Made by a program: the position numbers and the translations under genes | The notes under the pieces: model-generated | What the model saw: the letters and a program-made list of their open reading frames with translations, nothing else | Databases searched by the model: none | What the model was told of the DNA's origin: nothing | In this document: in pieces, positions 46,901 through 58,300 of the stretch | How positions within the stretch are numbered: the stretch's first letter is position 1 | Layout: each line of letters starts with the position of its first letter | Origin: Leguminivora glycinivorella | Lineage: Eukaryota > Arthropoda > Insecta > Lepidoptera > Tortricidae | Length of the DNA: 64,000 nt | Direction: 5' to 3' | NCBI RefSeq assembly: GCF_023078275.1 | Contig: NC_062992.1 | Coordinates: 9,499,706 to 9,563,705 of the forward strand

Positions 46901-49192
46901 ATCTTGGGATTAGTTGTCAAAGCGGACCCCAGGCTCCCATCAGCCGTGGAAAATGCCGGCATATACTATTGCAATATTAGCTAAAAATTGGAGCATTAGA
47001 CTTTTCGTTCGTCGCGACATCCATTGACAAGTAGCAGTACAGATAATTATCGCTAGTTGTCGCGTGATTGTCGCTAGATGTCACTTAACTATGCCTATAC
47101 GAATAACTCGCATTTACTGATGTAAGTATGAAGTTACAACTCTTTCCTCAAGTACTTAGGTGTAAATGTTACGTAAGTTAAAGCTGTGTAAGTCAAAATC
47201 ACAAGTTAAAGAGTAGAGTAAATATAAATAGTTCTGTGTGGGTTTCAGATGTCAGCAATGCTTATGTCCGGTCGACGGTGATAAGATAGAGTACTGCCGC
47301 CATATTAATACTATGCAATGCAATTCTACTGAGTCCTCGTACATGAGAAGCAGAGGAGGTGAGCTTACTTACATCACTTACATAAAATAAATAAATAAAA
47401 TAAATAAATATTATAGGACATTCTTACACAGATTGACTGAGGTCCACGGTAAGCTCAAGAAGGCTTGTGTTGTGGGTACTCAGACAACGATATATATAAT
47501 ATATAAATACTTATATACATAGAAAACATCCATGACTCAGGAACAAATATCTGTGCTCATCACACAAATAAATGCCCTTACCGGGATTCGAACCCGGGAC
47601 CGCGGCGCAGCAGGCAGGTTCACTACCGACTGCGCCAGACCGGTCGTCAAAATATCTTTACTTTAAAATGGAACGAGAAGGACCGAATACGTACAGCTTG
47701 GCAAAAAGATGTAAAGTCAGCCCACGATAAGTTTGCAACGATTTTGATAGCCCTGCCTCTGTAAGGGTTAAGTCATCATTTCATCGAAGGTTGACGTTTA
47801 AAATAACAAGCTACACCGGTAAGGCTGCCAAAATTGTTGCAAACTTATCGTGCGTTGTTGACTTTGAAATGGAACAATTTGTTTTTTGAAGTGCAAATTC
47901 TAAGGGTCCCCCCACATCTAGCGTCTCGCGAGCGTCGCGTCGGGCCAACTGTATGGGCAAAGCCTGACGCCGCGTCGACGTCGCGTCGACGCGACGTCTT
48001 TTTCCATACAGTTGGCCCGACGCGACGCTCGCGAGATGCTAGATGTGGGGGGACCCTAATGCGTCTTCCAAGTTCACGTCTGACATCGTTAAGCGTTTAG
48101 CGCGCAGTGTTGCCAACCCGAATTTTGAAAAAAATGCTAGTTTGATGCCAAAAATTTACCGACTTTTGAAATAAACTTGTCCGCATTTCATGAGTTTATG
48201 TTTGCCTTTTCAATAATTCGAGTAATGTAAAATATTTAAAACGCTAAAAAGATGGAAGTACCTAACTATAGAAACGCAAAAACGTGACAGTCACTTGACA
48301 AAATGTTTTTAAGGTTATGTCACGAAGTTTCACTTCTTCCGCGCGGAGGGACTTCGCGCACTATTGTTTTATTATAGCAACACATTACTTTTCTCATACA
48401 GATGTGTCAAAATATAGCCTGTCGACCAAATTTTGGCAGTAGCAATGTACATCGAACTAAAGTATGGTATCCCTATAAAACGAACAAAAACCAGCAATGT
48501 ACGTCGAACAGCCACATATATTTTTTTTCAAGGGGCTCGTTGGGGCTGCAGCATTGGAATGCCTCCCTAATAAAAAAAGCATATGAAACGCGTATACTCA
48601 TTCTTTACTTCCTTACGAATTAGATAATGTATTAAAAAGGGACGGATGTATGCTAGTTATTTCTCTTTTTCGTAGGGTGGAGGTTTCCACAGATAAGATA
48701 CAAATGATACGCGAATATCCACCGATTTTCAAAACTAGTGTTGCTAGCCCGCGATTTTTCAAATTTGCCGCCTTTTTGACAAGATTTGGTTGACGGTCTA
48801 TAGTTGCCACGTGCAAAGCGGTTTACATAGACGGTGGCGCCACTATTATTTTCCACTCTTTTTTGAGTAAGGTTTACTTTTTACTCGAAAATCGTAGTTT
48901 TTGTTTTAAGTAAAACTGTAGGTACTTAGTTATTTTAGTAGTTGTTTAACTTGTTTAAATTTCTTTACTTTAACACATTTTTATAATTTTTCTCTCAGCC
49001 CGCACTAACACGAAGAACATCGCTGTCTCGCCGCACCAGCACACTCGCTACAAGTGCGCGCGCGGGACAGAGAGGGACGCATGCCACGCGTGCGAGTGCG
49101 AACGGGACGGCATGATCCGCGAGCACTGCTTCAGCAGCGCCGCCGCTGAGTGCGCGGGAGTTGAACCCACGTTCTTGAGGGAAAGGATTTAA
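43986..49192 (+). CDS. Gene D: secreted protein with about 15 pacifastin-type modules
   Basis: Five exons join in frame to 818 aa: 43986-44049, 44116-46040, 46244-46407, 47249-47358 and 48999-49192 (TAA). Exon 1 is a signal peptide (MFRIVTFLTLLCLLRFARG). The 66 nt first intron has no stop, so the frame also reads through, but the phase-1 junction matches the sister genes. Exon 2 holds 13 modules; exons 3-4 share module 14 (phase-2 split); exon 5 holds module 15. Modules 9-12 fit the family consensus most closely (C-x9-C-N-x-C-x-C-x3-G-x6-C-T-x3-C). Modules 10-12 have C-T-K at the reactive position (P1 Lys), so trypsin-like targets are plausible. Modules 1, 8 and 13 lack Cys2 and Cys6. Overlapping poly(A) signals lie at 49198-49208. 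Role: probably a multi-headed extracellular protease inhibitor. Confidence 0.85.
46502..46965 (+). mobile_element. SINE family 1, fullest copy, with nested MITE
   Basis: The head has an A-box (ggtggcctagcggtaagagc) and B-box (cgggttcgaaccc). The first 18 bp are duplicated (46502 and 46520). The body is interrupted at about 46643-46770 by the interior and right end of the MITE family at 24068. The tail runs through ttcgggttggaagatcagat and gcggaccccaggctccca. It lies in the intron that splits module 14 of gene D. Confidence 0.85.
47372..47645 (-). mobile_element. SINE family 2, inverted copy
   Basis: Read on the minus strand it starts at the A-box (complement of ctgcgccagaccggtcg), has the B-box complement cgggattcgaacccggg, and ends at tattataggacattcttaca. 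It lies in the intron before the last exon of gene D. Confidence 0.85.
47902..48058. mobile_element. GC-rich palindromic MITE
   Basis: Arms begin aagggtccccccacatctag and close with the complement ending at 48058. Inner arms (gcgtcgggccaactgtatgg) pair as well, around a centre of gacgccgcgtcgacgtcgcg. The element is an almost full-length hairpin of 157 bp. Confidence 0.8.
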
Positions 49193-52075
49193 GGAATAAT
49201 AAAATAAACTAAGTCAGTGATTTTTTAATTTTTTTAGTGTATCTCATCGTTTTTTTTAATACTACGTCAGTGGCAAACAAGTATACGGTCCGCCTGATCA
49301 CAGAATATATAATAGTACAAGTACAGAAGGCCCACTGCTTTGATGTTTACGGAATGCCGCCTTTTTAAATGCCTACAAAATTCTTACAAAGAAACGAGCC
49401 GCACGTGCGCGGCGTCTGGCGATAGGGTTGCCTATTGATTAAAACGAATTAATACTCAGATAAAATGTTACTAATTATATTCAAGTCTTGGGTACTTTCT
49501 AGGTATATATACCGTATGTATATCTTTTGGTTGAAATACCAACATCACAAGCCTTATTGAACTTTTCCGTGGGACTTAATCAATAGTAATTCTGTATAAT
49601 AATGTCCTATGGTATTTATTTTATTAATTATGTCTATTTAACTAAGCATTATTAGCCATTCCACATGCGGACATCGCATATAATTTTCACGACGTAAAGT
49701 AACAATAGAAAATGTGAACGTGCGTTCTGTGAGAACGCGCGCCACCCCTGAGTAGGCCGCGAACTCGCGGCCGCCAGCATGTACTTGTAGCGCGGCGATA
49801 GAATCGCGGAGTGAGCCGCCCCTGGCCTGATGGAAAGCGGTTACCGTGACCTATGGACGCCTGCAACTCAAGTGTCACATAATCATCACTATTTTCGCCA
49901 GTTTCATTTTTGCCACCTGTTCGACTACTTAGTGGCAAAAATAAAAAAAATAGTATTAGAAATTAAATATTAGTAATTCAGATTCAAGTATGGAATACCT
50001 ATACACTGTGGTGAGGGATTCAAATGTTAACGCCAAAGCATAGGTGGAAATCATTTCATACCATGTAACACATATAGGCACTGCTTTTCACATCTCCTAC
50101 GAAGAAATTTACATCACAGGCATTTACATGTCAAAGGTGGTGTATAAAAAAACATTAAAAAAATTTTATTTAATCCAAACCCAACATTAAAGTTGTTGTC
50201 GTTGATTATTTTTACTTTTATAAGATTAGTGCTTGGATACCTTGGGTAGGACATACTTGCATGTTTAAATTACATACTTTTTTATCATTGTATGAAATAC
50301 AAAATAAGTGGTTCAACATAAATGGTGGAGGGTAGAATAATTTTCTGCCAACAAACTGCTGTGCAGTTTGGCAGATAAGTACAAACCTACATACATACAT
50401 ACATACAATCACGCCTGTATCCCATAAAGGGGTAGGCAGAACACATGAAACCACTAAAGCTTCAGTGCCACTCTTGGCAAATAAGGGGTTGAAAGAAAAC
50501 GAAACTGTGACATTGCAGTGACAGGTTGCCAGCCTCTCGCCTACGCCACAATTTAACCCATATCCCATAGTCGCCTTCTACGACACCCATGGGAAGAAAG
50601 GGGGTGGTGAAATTCTTAACCCGTCACCACACAGGCACAGTAAGTACAAACCTTTTTTGTAATATTTCTTTGTTTATAACGAAAAAACAAAAAAAAAAAA
50701 AACATCACATGTATGACAAAAACAAAGAAAATAGTGTTTCCTAATGGTAGAGGCACAGCAGTGTTTACAACGCCAGCATTTCTGAAAATGGTAAAACAGT
50801 AACCTTCACGCCGGTGGCGCGTTTCGGATGGCCGGTTTTTGGATGCGGCGCTGACCTCTCTCACAAGAGCTGTAAGTGGGCAAATTTAGTGATTAATCAG
50901 GAGTTTTTGAATTTTTTGATGTTTCAAAAATTTAAGAATCCACTTTACTCGATAGCGTCCGTGCGTTTTCACATTATCCGATCCGATATCGGATGTAGGA
51001 CCGATATCCCGCACATTACAGGCGCCATCTTGGGTTTTACAAGCGTTTTATTCAATTTGCCTTGTTAGTTTGGCTCAAAACGTAGAAGCTAAATTTGACC
51101 CACTTCCCGGTTTCCGATTGAGTTGAAATTTTACACAGATAATGTAAATCACATGACAATGCAATACTATGGTATCATGGAGCTGATCTGATAATGGAGC
51201 AGAAAGGTGATCATAGGATCTCTGTTATGAAACGTCGTATCCATATCGAGTAAGAGTTTTCAGAAACGTCTCGGAGAGCAGTAGATGACTGTTGAAAGAA
51301 AGGTACAGTCGGCGATAAAAGCTTGTGCCAAGAATGATTTTTTTGCAAAATAACTTATTTTCTATTGAAATCCTTCCGACATCCGAAATAATGTGAAAAC
51401 GGTCATGGAAAATGACTTTCAGTATAATGTATAGGCATGTATAGGGAAAGCGCATAGAGCCTTCCGAAATTGAACTTGTACAGCGCCCTCAAACGGTTAC
51501 TTACTAGAACCAAATACCAATATAGGCAATATACAGGGCAAATAAAAATTTGATTTAAAGTAGAATATATCGTGTTTCCTTTATTATAAAAAAACTTTTA
51601 AGAATTATGACATAAACGTAACTTGGACTGTTATTAGCAGTTTTTACTTCGGCATCTAAGTTAGTTGTATCAGTATTCAACACTATTTACCTCCCTCGCG
51701 TTAACTGCACATCGTATAGTGGTGCAAGTGACTTGTCTCAGACTGTGTTCAATGTCAAAAAAATATGTTAGTTGCATCAACATCGTCACTTTATTTCCAA
51801 AACTAATGCGAATTTCAGCATGAAATTTCAGTGGAAGGTAAATATTGGTATTTTAATAATAAATATGTAGAAAACCTAAATCGTAAAATTGACACTTAGC
51901 TCGGTATGCTTAAAAGGAGGTATTGATATCCTCATGATCGTCAAAGATTACATAATAAATCTTAACTTTTTAATTAGTTTGTGCACTTAAGTGCATGGGT
52001 GCATGAACCATCTCATTTCTCTGATTGGATTTGATTACAACACTACTTTTAGCATTGGAATGGTCTTTCGGAAAT
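49193..52075. other. Intergenic region between genes D and E
   Basis: No gene was found. Contents: an inverted LINE-type tail at about 49262-49330, a SINE family 2 fragment at 49497-49625, a Lepidopteran repeat at 50385-50640 (acatacatacatacaatcac, ggggtaggcagaacacatga, ggtgaaattcttaacccgtc), and a MITE at 50955-51404. Confidence 0.7.
50955..51404. mobile_element. MITE with GCGTTTTCACATTATCCG ends
   Basis: The left end is gcgttttcacattatccgat followed by ccgatatcggatgtagga. The right end (ttccgacatccgaaataatg, then tgaaaacgg) is its complement. The interior from 51100 (cccacttcccggtttccgat) is shared with 27847-28100, so that stretch is a truncated relative. Confidence 0.75.
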
Positions 52076-53438
52076 ATGCTTTATTGTATCACCTTTATAT
52101 TTCTTTTACACAATGTGTTTCCAACATATTCAAAATTACCTGGTATGAAAAAACAAGAAGTTTTTTGGATTTTCACGCAAAACCATAAAAAAAAATCTAA
52201 ATATTTCATTTTTTTTCAGTCAATAAGATGGCTTTGAAATCATGTAAATATGGAGAAACCGTCGAAAATGCGTGTAACAAGTGTGTGTGTACAATGCAAG
52301 GGGTGTACCATTGCACGGCCTCATGTGAGACTCAAGGTCAGTATTCACTTAAAGCGTTCATTTAAATACTCTACATTTTTATTTAAAAGCCACCATTTTA
52401 TTTAAATCCTCTAAAAATCTTGACTAATTAACCTAACCTAAGCAATATAATCTTTCCCCAGTCACGGAAATATTCTCAAATAAACCAGAAACATGTCAAC
52501 CGAACACAGTATACATTCTGGGCTTCACCAGCTGTATATGCACGACAGAAAGCGTGTGGCCTCATAAAGCCTGCTACGATGCCTTCGGTTTGCTTCCTAC
52601 GAAGTTAGCAAAGAAACCAACATGTTTGGCCCCGCAAGAATACGTCAAAGTTGATTGCAACGTCTGCAGATGTACTAATGGGCAAATAGATCCATCCCGA
52701 TGCACTCACAATGATTGCGGTGAAAAAAAGCCTCGCTCCAGAAAGAACACCGAAGAAAGCAAAGATTTATTCGGACAGTGCGCAGTAAAGAACTGGTATT
52801 CATTGGCTCCATGCCAATTCTGTTACTGCGTTGAAACCAACAAGCTTATGTGCAGTACTAGTGTCAGTCATCCTAGTAGATACGGTCAAATGAATTTAGG
52901 AGCATCTCCATTAATATTATGCGGCGCTGGACTTCTACGTGAGATTGCCGCCATGGTTCCTAGTCTAAAGTTGAGAAGCTTTCTATCTGATGAAGACGAT
53001 GCGTCGAACGGCGTGAATGTTAACAATGGACAAGATACGGTGATGACTAAAGAATACCTACAGGAGGTTCAGAAGAAAATAGATAGAATTAAAGCATTAA
53101 CGGAAAAACAATCTAGGGTAGATGAGCTTCCTAATACCTATTACGATGAAAGTGCTAGATCAGGTGTTAGAGAGAACAAACTTCATTCAGATGAGATACC
53201 GTTGGATGTTGATTTAGATAACACTAGACGGAGATACAGAAAACAAAATGGAGGACCGGCCTTGAGATTCAATTATGATCCTAGGGATGCAGCCATGGGT
53301 CGTCTGCGATTCAGACGATCGCTGAGAATCGTTAAAACCGGGGAGTGTAAATTGGGGTCTGTTATTACTCATAAATGTAATTTGTGTCATTGTTTGAAAA
53401 ATGGCAAAATGCTTTGTACCAATAAGAAATGTAAGTAA
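52076..53438 (+). CDS. Gene E: secreted pacifastin protein with furin-like site before its last domain
   Basis: Three exons join in frame to 386 aa: 52076-52142, 52220-52336 and 52462-53438 (TAA). Exon 1 is 67 nt and gives a signal peptide (MLYCITFIFLLHNVFPTYS), the same size as exon 1 of genes A and C. Modules lie at residues 31-58, 73-99 (four-Cys form), 116-147, 168-192 (Cys6 not evident) and 357-385. Residues 193-356 form a long linker with little Cys and basic clusters (NTRRRYRKQ). It ends in R-F-R-R at 344-347, a furin-type RxRR site nine residues before the last module, so that module may be released as a separate peptide. The stop codon overlaps a donor-like GTAAGT (53431). Using the stop keeps the sixth Cys of the module, and a poly(A) signal follows at 53551-53556. 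Confidence 0.8.
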
Positions 53439-53600
53439 TTGAAAAGCGCAATTTTATTTTAAATTATTACTTAGTTAATGTCCATTCCTTTACCTTTTTC
53501 GTCATCCCAAGTTTCTGTATGATATTTTTAAGAATATTTTAAATATAAGTAATAAAATTCTATAATTCATCTCTTTTTAGTTGCTCAAATTGTCACAAGA

Positions 53601-53640
53601 ATAATTGACAGAAATACCTATAGGTATTTCTGTCAATTAT
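53601..53640. repeat. Perfect 40 bp palindrome
   Basis: ataattgacagaaatacct and its exact complement meet without a loop at 53620/53621. Flanking gtcac motifs extend the symmetry weakly. It lies just beyond the poly(A) signal of gene E. It may be a short foldback element, or may act in transcript ending, but nothing in the sequence decides this. Confidence 0.85.
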
Positions 53641-54043
53641 ACGTGTCACGTGACGTGAAGTTTAGTTTCAAAATATTTCTGACGGTTACGTAACCAGTTT
53701 CGAAACTTGTAAATCCTAACTTAGTAGTTACCTAAGTAGTTAATATTTATTTAAACATCGAAGAATGTTAAACATTTTACTTAATAATTACTTAATATTA
53801 TTTAGTAAAACGGGATTTACCCGTGTAATTAAGTAGGTATTTAGGTTTTAAAGTACCTGTGACAGTCGAGGATGGCGGTTACGTGGTTTCGGATTAGACA
53901 GTGTGTGTATATAAATCAAAGAGGATTGAGTATTATATCATTTATATCGGAGTTATATAATTATGTCTTTGATATAAATTAAGTCAAACAATATTTTAAT
54001 AGGTCCCTTGCGATTTCGTGATGGTAACCTATACTTAGTATAA

Positions 54044-54296
54044 CAGCAATTCCCGTTAAGTTTGTACATTTGGATCACGTCATCCGATTTGGATAAAAAT
54101 TGGTAGGCTGATAGAGTCCATGATGCTGAGCAAGATCCACTAGGTTTCCCAAAATGTCCTATGTAGTTTGTATGAAACCTTCCTTTTTTGTTAGGAAACC
54201 TAGTGGATCTTGCTCAGCATCATGAACTCTATCAACCTACCAATTTTTATGAAAATCGGAGACGTACAAAATGTACAAACTTAACGGGAATTGCTG
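54044..54296. mobile_element. MITE with cagcaattcccgttaag ends
   Basis: Inverted arms of more than 100 bp (left from cagcaattcccgttaagttt; right ending cttaacgggaattgctg) enclose a short centre. Inner arms share ctgagcaagatccactaggt and its complement. Confidence 0.8.
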
Positions 54297-54628
54297 ATAA
54301 GTTAATGTCCATCACATAAAGTATAAAATAAATATGGGGGTTATTATGCAGACGTAAAAAGCACAAATCCATTTAGGTACTCAAAAAATTATAAATAATT
54401 AATAATTAATTATATAATTGCAATAATCTAGGATTGCTACATATTGAATAATGTTATCTATGTTCTCTTTTCTCGGTTTATCGTTGACTTACCGCAAAAA
54501 CCCTTAATTGGAAACTATTTAAATATACTTAGGTACTGTATTATAAAAAATTACATGACTAGCCAATTGGTTTCTTTTTTACCTATAGTAGGCTCATGAA
54601 ATTAAAATATGGAAACGGATTATATCCT

Positions 54629-54835
54629 GTATAGTAAGTAAGTAAGTAAGTAAGTAAATATTCTTTATTGCACCACAAGGATAACAGATTACAAATAGCA
54701 GACATTAAACATAGGTAGCAACAGGCGGTCTTATCGCTGTAAGCGATCTCTACCAGACAACCTTAGGGTAGCAGGAAATAAAGAATAGACATTTGAAAAT
54801 GGTAGTGCAAGAAATAATTAAAGGAATAGGAAAAT

Positions 54836-54889
<54 letters not shown>
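54629..54889 (-). mobile_element. LINE 3' tail with TTAC repeat, then an (AC)n microsatellite
   Basis: A (GTAA)n tract at 54632-54657 precedes a segment (ggcggtcttatcgctgtaag, then gatctctaccagacaacctt) that I recognise as the inverted 3' end of a common Lepidopteran LINE. A separate (AC)n microsatellite of about 50 bp follows at 54838-54889. Confidence 0.65.
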
Positions 54890-54892
<3 letters not shown>

Positions 54893-55394
54893 TATAACAC
54901 AGCAACGTTTCGTATTCGTACCCCTCACAGACTTCACAGAGTTCGTGGCCATCACTAGCCAATGAAATCTGTCTATCAATTTTTATTATAAGAACGTGAT
55001 TCAATCTGTTTAAAATTTTATTTTATGAGTATATTAAAATAATGTTGCGCTAACCGAAGACAATGTTTTCTAAAATAGGCTCTCAGAAAATCTAGCCGAA
55101 TCAATAAATCGTTGAGCCACCAACTAGCGTGACCCAGGGGACCGTAACCATGGCAATAACAGCCAAGAAAAAGTTGATTCACCCACATAATATTTTAACT
55201 TACGTCACGATAAAAAAAACTCAACTCTTATCATACCATGTGCCCAATCAAAACCAATTAAAATTCTAGTTATATTACCTATTTTCTGGTTATTCAATTT
55301 CATCCAATTACTTACGTAGAAGTTAATTACTATTTGGAAGCGTGAATGGATACCTTGTCAGGTTAATATTCAAATCAAACGGTTGGTTTTTAAA

Positions 55395-58300
55395 ATGGCG
55401 GTAACAGTTTTGTGGCTACTTTCAATGGCTGTTACAATGGTTATTGGTCAAACTGTTCGTAAGTATAACACTTTAAATAACTATATTGATCTCAAAATAA
55501 CTATAATGATCTCTATATACGTACCGACAAAAACGAGGTAAGTAGGTATTCGTCTAATAACAGCAATGAAATTGTAAAAAACCGGCCAAGTGCGAGTCGG
55601 ACTCGCCCACCGAGGGTTCCGTACAAACTTTTTCTACCTAGTTAAAATAATCTCATCTTTTCATATAACTCTAATGACTTGACTACAAGACAAAAGTATA
55701 GGTACTAATGAGCATTATTGTGTAAAACGCCATCTCTCGGTGAATTCGTTAACTAATTTGCGCGACCTGTATAGTATGTTGAGTTTTTCAGGGATATTTC
55801 TTTATAATGTTAAGCGATTTAAACAATTTTTATTTTTACTTTATTGGAAAGAAGATGGTTCACGTAACATCTTGTATTAATTTGAAGTACGATATACATC
55901 CGCAAGGGTGGGTAAATTGAAAGTAAAAATTTGAAAAGTTTTTTGTGAATTAAAAAAAAAGTTTTTAAAATACAAACACAATTATATTTTTCCTGTAATA
56001 TTTGGCATAAAACCAATGTTTTCTAAAATTTTCATAATTTTTCGTGGGAACGTTATTTTTTTTACATTTTCCTTAAAAATTCTTTTTTTTTTTCCACAAC
56101 AAAAAAATTATAAAAAATAGTTTATTTACGTTTAATTGGCGCTCTTTCTAACGATACCCCACTTGACCTAGTAACTTGAAATTTACAGTTTGCCCCCCTT
56201 TCATTTTGGCTATTTTCTACAATTAAAATTAATATATTAAAAAAAATCTACGTTCTATTTGTAGAGGTTTACAATGTTCATAACTATTCCAAATGTCAAG
56301 TTGATAGCGTTAGTAGTTCTCGAGATATTTAGGAATGTGACAGACGGACAGACAGACGGACAGAGTCGCACCATAAGGGTTCCTGTTGTACCTTTTTGGT
56401 ACGGAACCCTAAAAATCAAATATTTTACGTACTTAGGTACAACGTTACGTATTTAGATGAATAGATGGACTCACAAAAGTTAAGACTAATTACTACTTAA
56501 ATATGACCAAAGAGGATCGAGTATTATATGTACCGATTACGGAGTTATATGTACATATATGTCATTAGACTTATATTGACCGGGATATAGACCGTGATTA
56601 CCTTTTTGATTTTTGTCGAGCTCCCGATATTTCGACGCAGTTGCATGCATCATGATCACGGAAATTGTTATGAATGTGTCATGTGACATGTCTTTGAATA
56701 TGACTTACCTCGTTTAGTAGTACCTTGTCCTCATCACACTGTTTTCCGAATTACATGTTCTTGCCATTAATATTGTTAATGTAAGGTTATTGTTTAAATT
56801 CACACTGCAGACTAAAATGTATGTTAGGTAATATTTCTTAGATACTAATGGTTGAACACATTAATCACTTTACAATTGTCGATTATGTCATGTCGATGGC
56901 CAGACGAAAAAGGTTGATTTCGAAATAGTATTTTATGCAACAGGCGTTTGAAGGAGGTAAAAAAAGACGAGTGGCGTGGGTAACAATTTGAGGCGAATCC
57001 GAAAATTGTTATTAAGACGCCACGAGATCTTTTGACTCTCTTTTTGAGTTTTCTTGAATAACTTCGTGAAATTCACACTGTTTCCTGTATTTTGACGCAA
57101 ATGTTTGCACTGTCAGCTCAGCTGCCCAAGGCTTTCCTGCGCACGCGCGCAGTATCGTTATATCAATGCGTTGCTATGGTTACAGAGCCAAGCAATGCGT
57201 TTTCAGTTTTTTCGATACTGCGCGCATGCGTGGAAAGCCGGCGGACGCTGGCTTTGGGAATAGACTTTTATGTAGGGCTTTAAAGACCTATGCACGACCC
57301 TGTAGATTCTTTCATATTTCAAACCTTGTGCTGCTAGTAGCAAAGATTACTTTGTACAGATGAGGAAACTAAGTAAGTATACCTACATCCACTAAACTAT
57401 TTCAAATCTAAGGCCATCGCCCGATGGCTCGGTTTTGACGACGGTGCTGCCCTCCCACATATAGACTAGATATTATAAACAAATATTTTATAGATATGTT
57501 ATATAAGTTTCTGTGTAACTTGGTCCTATAATAAAAATTGGTTCTCTTGTAATCTTATAAAAATTGTGCATGTGGTTAATCATCTTGCAGAGCAAAATGA
57601 AATGATACGCCAACATAGCTGCCACAAGGGAGACATGATCCTGAACGACTGCAACTGGTGTCGCTGCAAAGGCAGCGCGTTCCTGTGTGAGGCCCGGAGC
57701 TGTAACCTGGTAGACATGTTTGGACATTTTAATGGTAAATTCTTGTGTTGATATATTTATAGGTATTTTTTCATGCAGTCATAGTAGATACTGTTTGGAC
57801 ATATTTTAGTAATGGAGAGTCTGAGTAATGAATATCCTTTATTAATCTCAACACCGTGAATTTGACTTCTGCATTCCATTGAATTGCGAGTTCAGCATTC
57901 TCATATTAGCAATATTGGCTTCCACTTCTAAAGCAAATAATAGATGAGTTACAGATCCGCAGTAACACTGTTGTATGTACCTATCTAGAGGAAACTCAGC
58001 AGGAGTATTTGTCAAGTAATTCAGTTCCTGATTATAACTTCAACCACTTCTACAGATGCCATTCGAGATATCAACGTAGGCATGGAGGGTCACGGCGCGT
58101 GGCGCTCGAGTGATACGGCCTGCGAGCCGCTCGTGCACTACCGTCGCGGCTCCGTGCTGTGCGTCTGCGGCGAGGACGGCGCCTGGCCCAACCCCGTCTG
58201 CCGCGACGTCTTCCAAGTGCTCCACGCCGTCGAGAAAGCCAAGGAGGAAACTTGCGAACCCATGAAACTATACCTCCAAGGGTGTAACGTCTGCTTCTGT

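Larger units (their letters stand above)
53439..55394. other. Intergenic region between genes E and F
   Basis: No gene was found. Beyond the poly(A) signal of gene E (53551-53556) it contains the palindrome, MITE, LINE tail and microsatellite listed separately. The last 500 bp before gene F show no repeat that I recognise and probably include its promoter. Confidence 0.6.
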
